Source of the DNA: Trachythela sp. YZ-2020
Taxonomy: Eukaryota; Cnidaria; Anthozoa; Malacalcyonacea; Clavulariidae
Assembly (NCBI GenBank): GCA_016169945.1
Contig: JADLSH010000103.1
Location: forward strand, 230,001 to 294,000
Direction of reading: 5' to 3'
DNA length: 64,000 bases
Shown here: positions 1 through 10,165 of the stretch, one piece after another
Numbering within the stretch: position 1 is the first letter of the stretch
How the letters are laid out: the number at the start of each line of letters is the position of its first letter
Notes under the pieces: model-generated
The model's input: the letters and a program-made list of their open reading frames with translations, nothing else
Database searches by the model: none
Told to the model about the DNA's origin: nothing
Program-made: the position numbers and the translations under genes

Positions 1-1
1 T

Positions 2-1484
2 ATACATGTTGACTTCAGCCAGTGTGAAGAGAAAAACTTACGCGATGGTCATTACAACATTGTTTTTGCTCATCCAGAAACACTTATTTCGAGCAAATAT
101 GGACGGGAGTTATTGCTGAGCGAGATATACCAAGAAAATGTCTTTGCAATTGTTATAGACGAAGCTCATTGTATATTAGACTGGTTAGTATCAAGTCAAC
201 GTTTCACCTTCCATGCATGTATTAAAATATTTTGATGTCCTTGTAGGATTGCCAATCACTGTATTAATATGAATGGCGAAGTTTTATGTTATTTAGCAAT
301 CGTGTTACCCACACCTCCTACTGTAAATGATGACTATAAATTATTTTATATGCGTAATCTTGATGTGTAATATACTGTACCTACACAAATACAAAATTGA
401 CTTGAAAAGGTATAAAGTTAGACAGCGAATGCCTGAATTGTCAGCTTGTAGTGTTAATAAATGTTAGATTGTTTATGCCCAATCACCTTCCCTTAAAAAT
501 TATTGGAAAATAAATAAGTGGCTTGGGACAAAGCGAGCCTTACGTAAAATTCTGCATAGCCTCTGTATTCCTACCCTGAATGTAATGTGCTTTTATATCA
601 GACTGTTACATTTTGTTTTTATGTTATTGCAGGGGAGTGATTTCAGAAAAGACTATGGTAAATTAGGAGTGCTGTGTGCACTGTTTCCCGAAGCACCCGT
701 TATTGCGATGACAGCAACAGCAAGTCGGACTGATATTAAATGTATCCAGGACTCGTTAGGACTGAAGAATTGTGAATGCATTATTGGCAATCCAGATCGG
801 AAAAATATTTTCTACCAAAAAAGTTTTCGACATGGGCAAGATGTCAACGCCATTCAATCGATTTTGATACCAGTAGCCAGAGATATTTTACAGGAAAAGA
901 TAAATTATCCATTGACTATTGTATATGTACCCTTAAGATTATGTGGATTTGCGTACAAGATGTTTGAGCATGTTCTTGGTGCTGAACAATATTTCCCTCT
1001 TGGATCTGCCTCAATTCCAGCAAACAGGCTGTTTGTACAATTTCATGCTCCTCAAACCATTGAGATGAAGGATGAGATTTTGAAGCAACTTTGTTCGGCA
1101 AGAAGTACAATTCGTGTGGTTTTTGCGACAGTAGCTATAGGAATGGGCGTGGACATTCCTGACATCCGTCAGGTCATCCATGTTGGGCCTCCGAGTACAG
1201 TGAAGGCATACCTCCAAGAGACAGGGCGTGCCGGTAGAGATGGCAAACCTTCATCGGCTTACTTATACTACAACAACAGAGACATTGGCAAGAATAGAGT
1301 GGGTATGCAAGATGATATGCGCAACTTTTGTTCAAGTGACAACATATGTCTGAGGAAGTTACTGCTGAAGTCACTTGGTTATGAACAGGATATTTTTATT
1401 AAGCCATTACACCTTTGTTGTGGTGTCTGTGAAAAAGAATGTAACTGTTCCATGTGCTTACAGCTTCTTATGGAAAAATTGTAA
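2..1484 (+). CDS. RecQ-like DEAH helicase, 3' part of gene (copy A)
   Basis: A superfamily 2 DNA helicase of RecQ type, expected to unwind DNA with ATP. Its Walker A exon lies left of the window. The first visible exon (2-183) ends in the DEAH box (IDEAHCILDW). The main exon (from 633 or 638 to 1484) carries the RecQ DFRKDYGKL segment, motif III TATAS, motif V (VVFATVAIGMGVDIPD) and motif VI QETGRAGR, then a Cys-rich tail (CCGVCEKECNCSMC) like the RecQ zinc region. The key residues look intact. The oddity is the splice: donor TG|GTTAGT joined to the first acceptor (633) breaks the frame, whereas the next AG (638) keeps it but changes the conserved Trp-Gly. A consensus donor GTAAGT overlaps the stop at 1482-1484, so a further exon is possible. 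It converges on the DUF6589 gene at 2698-8655. RecQ-like identity is sure; activity is not. Confidence 0.85.
184..632 (+). other. Intron of helicase copy A
   Basis: A stretch of about 450 bases between the DEAH-box exon and the main helicase exon. It starts GTTAGT and ends TTGCAG after a T-rich tract. I see no gene in it. Confidence 0.6.
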
Positions 1485-2697
1485 GTGAAACATTCAGATC
1501 AGTCCAGGAAAGATCCACACTCCTCCTGTAGTAGAGGTTTTTGACAATCAGTGGATATTAATCTACATTTGATAATAGTAAAATATACTCTTACATTCTT
1601 AGATGGTGGGTGGGTTTATGTTCAGTTTATTTGATAGGGAGAGTGTGATATTTTCTGGAAGGACCCAACAAAACTTTTTTAACTTTGCCTGCTTAAAAAA
1701 TTGTAGCATATTCAGGGTTTGAATTAAAAGTTTAAAAATGAATAGCAAATTTACAAGTTTTAGCATACTATTGATTCATGCGACTAAGAAATGAATAGCA
1801 AATTTCTAGTGATGTGTTATATAAAACCACTACGCTGTATAGCGAAGTGAATAGCGAAATCCCAAAAATGGATAGGGAATTGCTATTCACTATCTGTTAA
1901 TTCAAACCCTGAACATTTTATTCCAATTTCTAAGAGTTTGTGGTATATAAATTATACTTTATCACATTACATGTTACTTCATTAGAGAGAATGCAGACTG
2001 AGACCATTAGTGTAAATATTTTGTTAATTTCTATTATAACTGTTCTCAAAATTTCTCATAAAAATGTGCAATATATACATTTACAAATTTGTGTCCATAT
2101 GACTTGTGCAAGTGCAACTTGGTGCTATTACAATATATTAAATTTTGTTACTAAGGCTGACATAAACTCATGATCAGCACAAGTGAAGTCTCACCTTCAC
2201 AACTAAACTTACTCTAAATATTTGAGTTATTTATATTGCACCCTATAAAACAAATTTCTGGTCTAATTGATATCTTATAGTGGAAGTTTGGAAATAAGCT
2301 GCCATCTGTGAGTTAAAATTTATGGCGGTTTTGAATCAAATCAGAACCAGCACTATTATAGTAGTCTTCAATTCTCACAGAAACCAGCATATGGTATAGT
2401 CTGTGTCATCTTTATATGTAGTATCTGTCTGCAGATTGTAGTTGTACTTTTAACAATGAATATTTATAGCAATTAATCATCTGACAATAACCTGCTAAGG
2501 TTTTGATCGAACTGCCTTGACAAGTTAACAAACCAAGACATTTTGAATGTTCTGGACAAATGTCCTTAGGATTAGCTTCAAATGTTGAGGATTACAGTAC
2601 CTTTCTCAGGTAGTTCAACCAAAACCTCAACAGTTCTTTTAAAACAAACTTACACTATAGCTAAATTACTCACTGGACAGTTCTGTGATAAACTAAA
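1485..2697. other. Spacer between converging helicase and DUF6589 genes (copy A)
   Basis: Non-coding AT-rich sequence separating the helicase stop (1484) from the DUF6589 stop (2698). Apart from the small MITE at 1713-1911 I see no structure. The corresponding spacer in copy B (18.5-19.1 kb) is shorter. Confidence 0.6.
1713..1911. mobile_element. hAT-like MITE
   Basis: A 199-bp element whose ends are inverted copies of CAGGGTTTGAATTAA. The interior repeats the phrase GAATAGCAAATT in both orientations. CAGGG-type ends are typical of hAT elements. The flanking octamers AGCATATT and AACATTTT are imperfect matches, as expected of an aged 8-bp target duplication. Confidence 0.7.
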
Positions 2698-4386
2698 TCA
2701 CTCATTGGACAGTTCAGCATCTTCTGAAACCGTACAGTGCATCAATATGTTCTTCTTGTGTCTATCAATCCATGTCACAAATTTATCTTTGTCCAAAGAG
2801 TGGATGGGATCACAGGAAATGCTTGCAAATGACTCAAATGCTCTTCCATCCTCCTTTTTAAAAGGCCTTAAACCTCTTATGTCCCTACTTATTATCCTTT
2901 CATCCTCAGTTGCTGATTTGTGGGAGTGCGTTGTTGATTTAGGACGAATGTTAACCTGCTGCTCAAATGCATCCACTATTTTGGTCACTCCCCCTGATGC
3001 CTTACTTGCTCTGGTAATAGCCTTGTCTGTCTTGTTGGCACCCATTGATCTGATCAACTTCTTCATCTCGCAGTTCCTATTTTCTTGAAACAGGTCAATT
3101 TCAATGTTCTTGCCAGCACCACCTTTCCAATTGACCGTAGCAGCCCATTTGCAACGATGAGCCTCAGCTCTTGACAGCAACACTTCACACTGGAGGATAT
3201 TGATCAGCATTTCAATCGCAAACTCGTTGAATCCAGGTGTTGCAAAGAAATGGACCAGCAGCTGTTTTCTCAGGATCGATAGGTGTTCGCCATTGCCTGT
3301 GGAGACAGCATCCTTAAAATCAGCCAGCAACATGAAACACTTTATGATGTTAACTCCGTAACTCCAAACACCATCTTCATCAACTCTGTCTCCATCGTCC
3401 TCATCTCCATCATCCATATCTCCATCATCACTCTCACCACCAACGAAAACAAACTCATCAAGAAATTTGTCAAGTATGTTGATAATGTAGCTCTTTCTAT
3501 ATTCTTCTTTTAGGACGTTGACACTATGAGGACCGTTCACTGCTGGCTTGTGTTTCGTATCTTCCATTTGGAAGAACTCCATAAGGGCCTCAACTACAAA
3601 ACACTTACCAACACTGTAAAACAGCTGCTCACAATCCTCATAGTGTTTTACATCAACCGTGACATTTCTTCGGTTGAGCTTTTCTCGAAAAAATCGCAGT
3701 GTTCCTTCTCTCTACCAGAGTTCTTATACAGTTTCTTGAACACAGTCTGTACAAAAAAAACAAACAATATTGTACATGTGATAGCTAAAGGTACTGAACT
3801 TTTCACTTGAGGTTTGATTGAAATTCTCTTCTCAAAATGTTTAATTTTAACCAACATTTGTCATCACAGAAGGCACATTTTGACACCATGATGTCACTTT
3901 GTTAAAAGAAAAAAATGCCATATCATTATCCTTATATAAATACTGAAAAACTAAACAAGACGACATATTTCCTAAGAGAGAGAAATATTGATATGGATGT
4001 TCTATACATATATTATTGTGTTTGTTTTGTTAGCACTTGGTGAAACATTGTGGAACAGTATAAGAATTGCATTTGACATCTGCCCACATTTGGTACAATA
4101 CTAGTGAAGTGTTTGCAACTGTCTATAAAACATTTCAACAAATGTAATCTCTTGTAACAGCACAGTAATTGACAAGGGCATACCGAGGGGGTGGGGTGTG
4201 CAAAATGCCCCAATCCAATTTTTAAGAAAACTGTCTGTAAATTGACCTTTATCGGTTTCAATGTAGAATTTGAAAGTAACTTATCAGTAAAAATCTTGAA
4301 ATCTTAGATGTAAAAACCTCATAATTTTTATAAAAATCCTCTCCGAAAACATGGAAAATGGGCTTCTGAGTTCTGATGCTTCCAAA

Positions 4387-4670
4387 CAGGGGCGGCGTGG
4401 CCCACCGGGACACCAGCAGATTTCCAGGGGGCCCCGGAAATCTGGCAATTTTGGGCCCCAAGCATGCAAAGGTCTACAATGTTTATAAAGTTTTGGGCCC
4501 TTCATTAAATATTTGGGATCAATCACTGATATTTAATGAACAAAAATTTAATTTTGTATCTAATCCTATTTTTCTTCTCAGCAAATGACACCCCCCAATT
4601 CTCCCAACGTGAGCAGTGGGTCCCTAGCGAAAGGTTTCCCAGGCCCTATTTTTAAGCCACGTCGCCCCTG
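4387..4670. mobile_element. hAT MITE with perfect 8-bp target duplication
   Basis: A 284-bp element inside intron 3 of the copy-A DUF6589 gene. The left end CAGGGGCGGCGTGGC is matched at the right by the inverted CAGGGGCGACGTGGC. The octamer CTTCCAAA stands at 4379-4386 and again at 4671-4678. CAGGGG ends plus an 8-bp duplication are diagnostic of hAT. There is no coding potential. Confidence 0.88.
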
Positions 4671-6319
4671 CTTCCAAAAATGCCAAATTATCGTGGGCGT
4701 GGCCCCCCCAAGAGGTTCTACCCCCAATAATAGTTGGCTGCAAGGGCACAGACTAACAATGTTCAGGATGCCATTAGTAATGGGTTACAAATTAACTCTG
4801 ATATGAGGCTCCTATCTAGACACATCACTGTTTTGTATTGTGCTGTAAGAAGAGTATTTGTTTATCTCTCTTGATAAATAAGCCATTAACATCCACTGTG
4901 TTTAGTACTGTGCTAAACACATTGGATCTGGTTACAAGTACTGTACAAAGGGTAATATCATCTGATGCAAGAAGAGGCTACCTGTATATGGTCTACTGAC
5001 TGCAGGAGACAAAGCTTGTATGTGGGTCTTGAATTAATTGGTTTACCCACAAGACATAATTACTACCGTAGCTTACAGAAACCATACTTTAAGAAACTTC
5101 TTTTGGTGTGCCAGTCAACGATGCAAAATGGATAGAGGTGATCCAGTCTCTGCTTTGCGGAATGGCATCCAGCTCTTAAATCTTTTGCTCCAGCGAATCT
5201 GACCCGGGTGAGTTGATCACCAAAGCATGGTATCTTTACACCATGCAATGGATCACTTTCAGAGGCAGCAGGTGGTACATGCGAGGCTGGTTGGTCTGGT
5301 CTGGATGTGGCTCCAATGTTGGGTGTGGTATCATCATCATCGGGTTCTGAGGAAGACGAGGAACATAGCCCAGCAGCTGTGTAGATTTCTTGGGTCCACT
5401 TCTCAAGCTGATCCAGTTCATCCACACACTCAGCATATTTTTTTCGTCTTTCATCAAGATGGGCATTGTCATGACTTCCGACTTAGTAGACATGTCCTTG
5501 CTTCGTTGACATTCAGTGGTTCCAGCTACATAAGGCTTGAATATTGCAAAAGCAGGAAAATGTTCAAACAAAAGCTTGGCAACAAGTATTCTATATCGGC
5601 TTCTAATTGCCTCCAATTCCAGTCGATTGATATCCACCAACTGATGGACATTGCAATCTTTTAGACTTTGCTGTGGACCAGAATCGGGCAACCCTTCATC
5701 AGAAACTCGATTAAATACAATACTTGTTGCCACAGCATGAACACTCCTGTTTTGCACATTCTGTCTCATGTCATGAGCTTTCTCCTCCCAGTCAATGTTG
5801 TCTAATACATAGACAAATTTATGTCCAGACTTTACCAAATCCGCAGCATGGTCAATGAATTGTTTTCCAATGTCATCCAGAATTGTGTATTTCTTTGTTG
5901 GTTCAAGGCACAGACCATACTTATTCAAGCGAGCAATCAGCTGAAAGAATATGGAAAGTATAAGGACACATTCATGAGCTTAAGCATAATATACTATTAA
6001 ATACCAGGCAAATCCATTCTGGTCACACACAGACACTGTTTTGTTTACATTTTTGTGTAAAAAATAGATACTAAGATACATGTAATAATCCCAAACTGGA
6101 TCCAAACGTAGCTCTTATGCACTAAGGCAGTCAGGGGACTTCAAAGAAGGTGAAGAAAGAGATCATATTTTGCTTTGTAACAAAGCAGAGCTTGTTCTTT
6201 CTAAAATTGAAACTCTCATTTTGCTGAAATGCAGAATATCCATGCATTGTTTGACAACTATCAGATGCAAATGTCAACTGTCAAATAACCAGAGTATGTC
6301 ATATATTGGATGGCATAAC

Positions 6320-6565
6320 CCATTAGTTGGCCAGATGCCCAGATGCACACTACTTGGTATATTTTACTTTGTCTAATGCCAGAGTATTTTACTTGTCAGT
6401 GGTAAAGTACTGGTGGTTAATGGGTTGACAAAACTATCTGCCATTGCCTCTTGTTACCCATCAGCAGGCAATGTCCCCAGATGTGTCCTACTTTAGTATT
6501 TTACTCTGCCTAATGCCAGACAATTTTACTCATCAGTGGTACAGGCTGCCAGGCAATGGGTTAAC
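6320..6565. repeat. Two copies of a dispersed 90-110-bp repeat
   Basis: Both copies contain TATTTTACTYTGYCTAATGC, then CAGA, a TTTTACTYRTCAGTGGTA block and a terminal ATGGGTT. The first runs about 6320-6428, the second about 6474-6565. The same unit recurs at 18.7-18.9 kb (inverted pair) and 37.0-37.3 kb. There is no coding content and the family is not identified. Confidence 0.6.
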
Positions 6566-6613
6566 CCATAAATTTCTGATACACCACAGGCTTAACATTT
6601 ATTCACAAAATTT

Positions 6614-6697
6614 GAATATTTCTATATTATGTATATGTTTGTGTAATTACTGTAAAGCAAGCAATTACACAAACATATACATAATATAGAAATATTC
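6614..6697. repeat. Perfect 35-bp hairpin
   Basis: Bases 6614-6648 are the exact reverse complement of 6663-6697, with a 14-base loop. It lies in intron 2 of the copy-A DUF6589 gene. It could be a tiny MITE or a transcribed hairpin RNA precursor; nothing here decides. Confidence 0.8.
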
Positions 6698-7002
6698 AGA
6701 TATGGGCTGGGTGCGTGGGTGGTTGTTGTTGCTTTTGTCAAGCAACAACAAATTGGCTTACCCCTACTTTCATCGGGCACCCAGTGCTCAGTGTGGGGGA
6801 AAAAAATTCCGCTTCATTCGTGCCTCAGCCAGCTCTCAGCAACAAGCTTCTTTCATAATTATAGGTCAATAAGCCTGATATAGGGAGACCTGGTATTATA
6901 TTTGGCAACCATATTTTATTCCATGTACATGTATCTAGCCACTTGGGCAACTAAAATGTTCTCCCAATTTCAGGCCCTGGGGGAGACTATTAAAAGAGAG
7001 GG

Positions 7003-7318
7003 GACCAGGACACCCTACCCTCTGAGACAACTTTACCATGCATTTATATGAGAAAACACTCCCTTTTTGTTCGCCTGCCTGAAAAACTTGTCTGAAAGTT
7101 GTCCCTGGAGGCCGAGACAAACCGTTTACATGGACAAAAGTTGTCCCTCCCACTAGGGTCACCCTCTTTCATGAACAGAGTAACCCTACCAGCCGAGGGT
7201 AACCCTACCAGCCGAGGCAAGTTTAAAACTTTCCATATAAACACTTGAGTTTCAGCTGTTATAATATTATTGTCATTTTTCCTCTCCCAGGGTAGCTCGG
7301 AAGGTAGGGTGTCCCAGT
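7003..7318. mobile_element. MITE with CCAGGACACCCTACC-type ends
   Basis: The left end (ACCAGGACACCCTACC, near 7005) and the right end (GGTAGGGTGTCCCAGT, near 7300) are inverted repeats. In the interior, ACCCTACCAGCCGAGG is repeated in tandem. It sits in intron 2 of the copy-A DUF6589 gene. Exact ends and target duplication were not resolved. Confidence 0.6.
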
Positions 7319-8993
7319 ACCTGAGATCATATAAATAGTGCCTATTAGACCCAGTATTTATAATAATTATACTGTATATATGCTACTGAATGGCAGAGTA
7401 GGAAACCCTGAATAGCTTAACGATGGTAGCAAATTTGGATTAGATCTATGGCATAAAAGTTTGGTGGCTGCCACTGATAATTGACAAACAGGTCAAGTTA
7501 TTGATGATCATCACGGAAATTTTAGAATGACTTACATTTACAGATGCTTGGCCTTCTATCAACAGAACTGAATTTATTCGTTGGATTCTGCTTAATTCAT
7601 GGCATCGCAAAAACATCACAATGCCATAAATCAAGCAGATTGCAGGATTCTTCTTCGCCGGATAGATGGTGCTTTCCAAGAGACCAGATAGGATTTTATG
7701 CACCATCGGACACCTGGTTGCCATCTCCTCTATAACTTCAGACATCCAACCCTCAGAAGATAACCCATCATACTTTCGTTGTCTCAGGACAGATGCATCA
7801 CTCCTCCTTGCCACTTCAAGGAGTTATTTGTTTGCCTCATTGAGATCTTGTGATGATGATGCATCAAAAGTTTCGACCTTAAAACATTGTCACACTGTCA
7901 TTATTTTCAATCAAGCAATTTCATGCTATTGTATACTAAACAATGATATATTTTGAAAGGTTTCTGAAAGGTTTAAAGTAAAACCATAAAGCACAAAACG
8001 ATATTAAATCAACTATGAGTATAATACTGTATTCAAATTGGACCATTGTTTTGTTTTGTTTATGCATGAATGAATTCATTCATGACCACAATGAATTCAT
8101 TCATGATTATTAAAATGGCGCAAAATATTCAACGAAAATACTCACTACAAATATGATGTTCAAAAAATTATATAGAGAAAAGAATTAACTAAAGATATTA
8201 AATGACAGCAGAAGTTTTAATATTTGATGAACACTTACTGGATGTGGAGATTTTTCTGCTGCAACATTGAAGTCAATACTTCGTCGTCGCGTAGTCCCAA
8301 CTGCACGCACTTTTGCAGACGGTTTATTAACAGATGGCGAAATTTCCACACATTGTTTCGCTCGAACATTTTCACGTAACTTTTGTTGCGTCTCCGTGAT
8401 GATTTTCTTCAACTGTACGGCATTGTTTAGCCTCCTTTCACAAGGCGCACAAATTTGGCGAGGAAGGTCGCTTCCTTGTGGCAACTCACCACCATAAATT
8501 ATCTCCTCGTTGCGTAAAATTGTTTGATTCTGACTCCGAAACAGACTTTTACTGTGCTTTGGGTCAGAAACACAATTACAAAGTCTGCAACGTGAAATAT
8601 TGGCCTTCGATTCTTGTTTTTTGTAGAGCTTTTTCGGCGTGTCTTTGCTAGCCATCGACTCGATTGAATGAATAGGATCTTGAAATTTGACCTTAACTCC
8701 ATACTTGAGATGTAATTTAATACTCCATATGTTCCAAGACAGGATGTAATTAATTTCAATGCTGTTTTTAAAAAATTGTTGATATATTTGGCGCATTATA
8801 CTATATATACTGTTTTACGAATACAAAACGTCAAAACCATCAATTTGAAAATTTCCGAACGCGACAACAACACACTCCTCTACCACCCCTCCCTGAGAAC
8901 AATTTCGATTTTCCCCCAAAATCTGGGGGTTCACGTGACCAGCGACAACCAGGGTTTTATCTCCCCAAGAGATAAGAGCCTGGGAACGAGGTT

Positions 8994-9285
8994 GGGTTAG
9001 GATAAGGGTTAGGATAAGGGTTAGGATAAGGGTTAGGATAAGGGTTAGGATAAGGGTTAGGATAAGGGTTAGGATAAGGGTTAGGATAAGGGTTAGGATA
9101 AGGGTTAGGATAAGGGTTAGGATAAGGGTTAGGATAAGGGTTAGGATAAGGGTTAGGATAAGGGTTAGGATAAGGGTTAGGATAAGGGTTAGGATAAGGG
9201 TTAGGATAAGGGTTAGGATAAGGGTTAGGATAAGGGTTAGGATAAGGTTAGGATAAGGGTTAGGATAAGGGTTAGGATAAGGGTT
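8994..9285 (+). repeat. 12-bp telomere-like satellite, about 24 copies
   Basis: A head-to-tail array of TTAGGATAAGGG, a 12-bp unit made of a TTAGGG-like hexamer plus a variant. It is almost uniform; one copy near 9241 lacks a G. It begins directly after CCTGGGAACGAGG, a sequence that looks like a transposon end, and decays into single TTAGGG-like words after 9285. Confidence 0.95.
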
Positions 9286-9621
9286 GAGGCTAGTAGCATT
9301 AGGGTTAGGATGATAATTATAGTTATGATTGAGATTGTATTAACATTTAGGTTGTCGGAAATTGCGCCAGAATTAGGATTGCTGGAATAATGATTAGTTT
9401 AACGGGAAATCACTGAATACAAAATTGAAGATGCAAATAAGGAAATTGGCCTAAATTTATTCCAACGGGGGAGGAAATAAAAAAGAAAAACAAAAAAAGA
9501 AAGAAAAATAGGACAATTAGGAACAAGTATGCATTTATTACTGATAAGTATACTAGTAATATGTTATACCGAACTAATGAAAAAATAAGACTGATGAAAA
9601 AATAATGTATTCCTAAAGCGA
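9286..9621. other. Non-coding stretch after the satellite
   Basis: Degenerate satellite remnants, then an A-rich tract (9475-9515) that may be the complement of the 3' tail of the minus-strand retroelement beside it. No gene seen. Confidence 0.5.
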
Positions 9622-10165
9622 CTAGTCTTCTAGATTGTAGGACATCGCGTTTCTAAGACTATAATGGAGTTCTCGTCTAGGAGGTAAGAGGCTCCTGAGG
9701 CGATGGTTTTCGTCCTGTTCTATTCTGCTAAAAAAGGTATTTTCAGATTCGTAGATGATGGATATGTAATCGTTCCATTTCAAGATTATTACTGACAATG
9801 CTCTTTTTTGGACCTTCTCTAAATCGTTCACTAAATATTTTGGCAACGCGTAGTGAAATACGGGACTCCATAATCTATCACATATCTTATACATGTAATA
9901 TAAATTTTTTTAAAGGAAGGGTAACCATTTTAAGTTGTTTTAAAAAAATACATTCATGTGTGTATTCCATTTCAAATTGTTGCTCAAGGTAATGCCTAAT
10001 AATCTCACATTGATAACTGGCTCAATTTATTTTCCATTTACCCATATCGGAGAAAAGTTGTGATTTTTCTTCGGAAACGAAATCCGCAGCTCTTTAAACT
10101 TATCAGAATTTAGCTGCATTCTATTCCTAACAGACCATTGAGCTACTTCGTCCACAATTCATAAA
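9622..10165 (-). pseudogene. Non-LTR retroelement reverse transcriptase, C-terminal remnant
   Basis: The minus strand at 9622-9894 encodes the C-terminal part of a CR1/Jockey-like reverse transcriptase (SPVFHYALPKYLVNDLEKVQ). Further upstream on the same strand (about 9960-10165), in other frames, come the WSVRNRMQLN and RLLGITL segments of the thumb region. Frameshifts separate the pieces, and the catalytic domain is absent. This is a 5'-truncated, decayed copy. Confidence 0.8.

Larger units (their letters stand above)
2698..8655 (-). pseudogene. DUF6589-type transposase-like gene, four exons, damaged (copy A)
   Basis: Exons on the minus strand: 8655-8239, 7877-7536, 5940-5088 and 3746-2698, all joined in phase 0 by GT-AG introns; about 886 codons. 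Exon 1 opens MASKDTPKK and has two Cys pairs (C23/C26 and C69/C72), a zinc-binding AD/THAP-like N-terminus. Exon 2 holds the AICLIYGIVMFLRCHELSR block. Exon 3 has the VLDNIDWEEKAHDMRQ segment and GDQLTRVRFAGAKDLRAG. Exon 4 ends with the AHRCKWAATVNWKGGAGKN and GANKTDKAI blocks that I associate with DUF6589, a domain of unknown biochemistry that I suspect is an RNase H-like transposase. Damage: TAA in exon 2 (7824-7826), a frameshift at a poly-T (about 5440, + strand) and another near 3688. Three lesions make it a probable pseudogene. Family call fairly sure; function inferred. Confidence 0.75.

Noticed and set aside
2582..3088. 168-codon plus-strand frame opposite the DUF6589 exon 4
   Set aside because: Lies wholly antisense to the conserved exon; the minus-strand protein has the family motifs.
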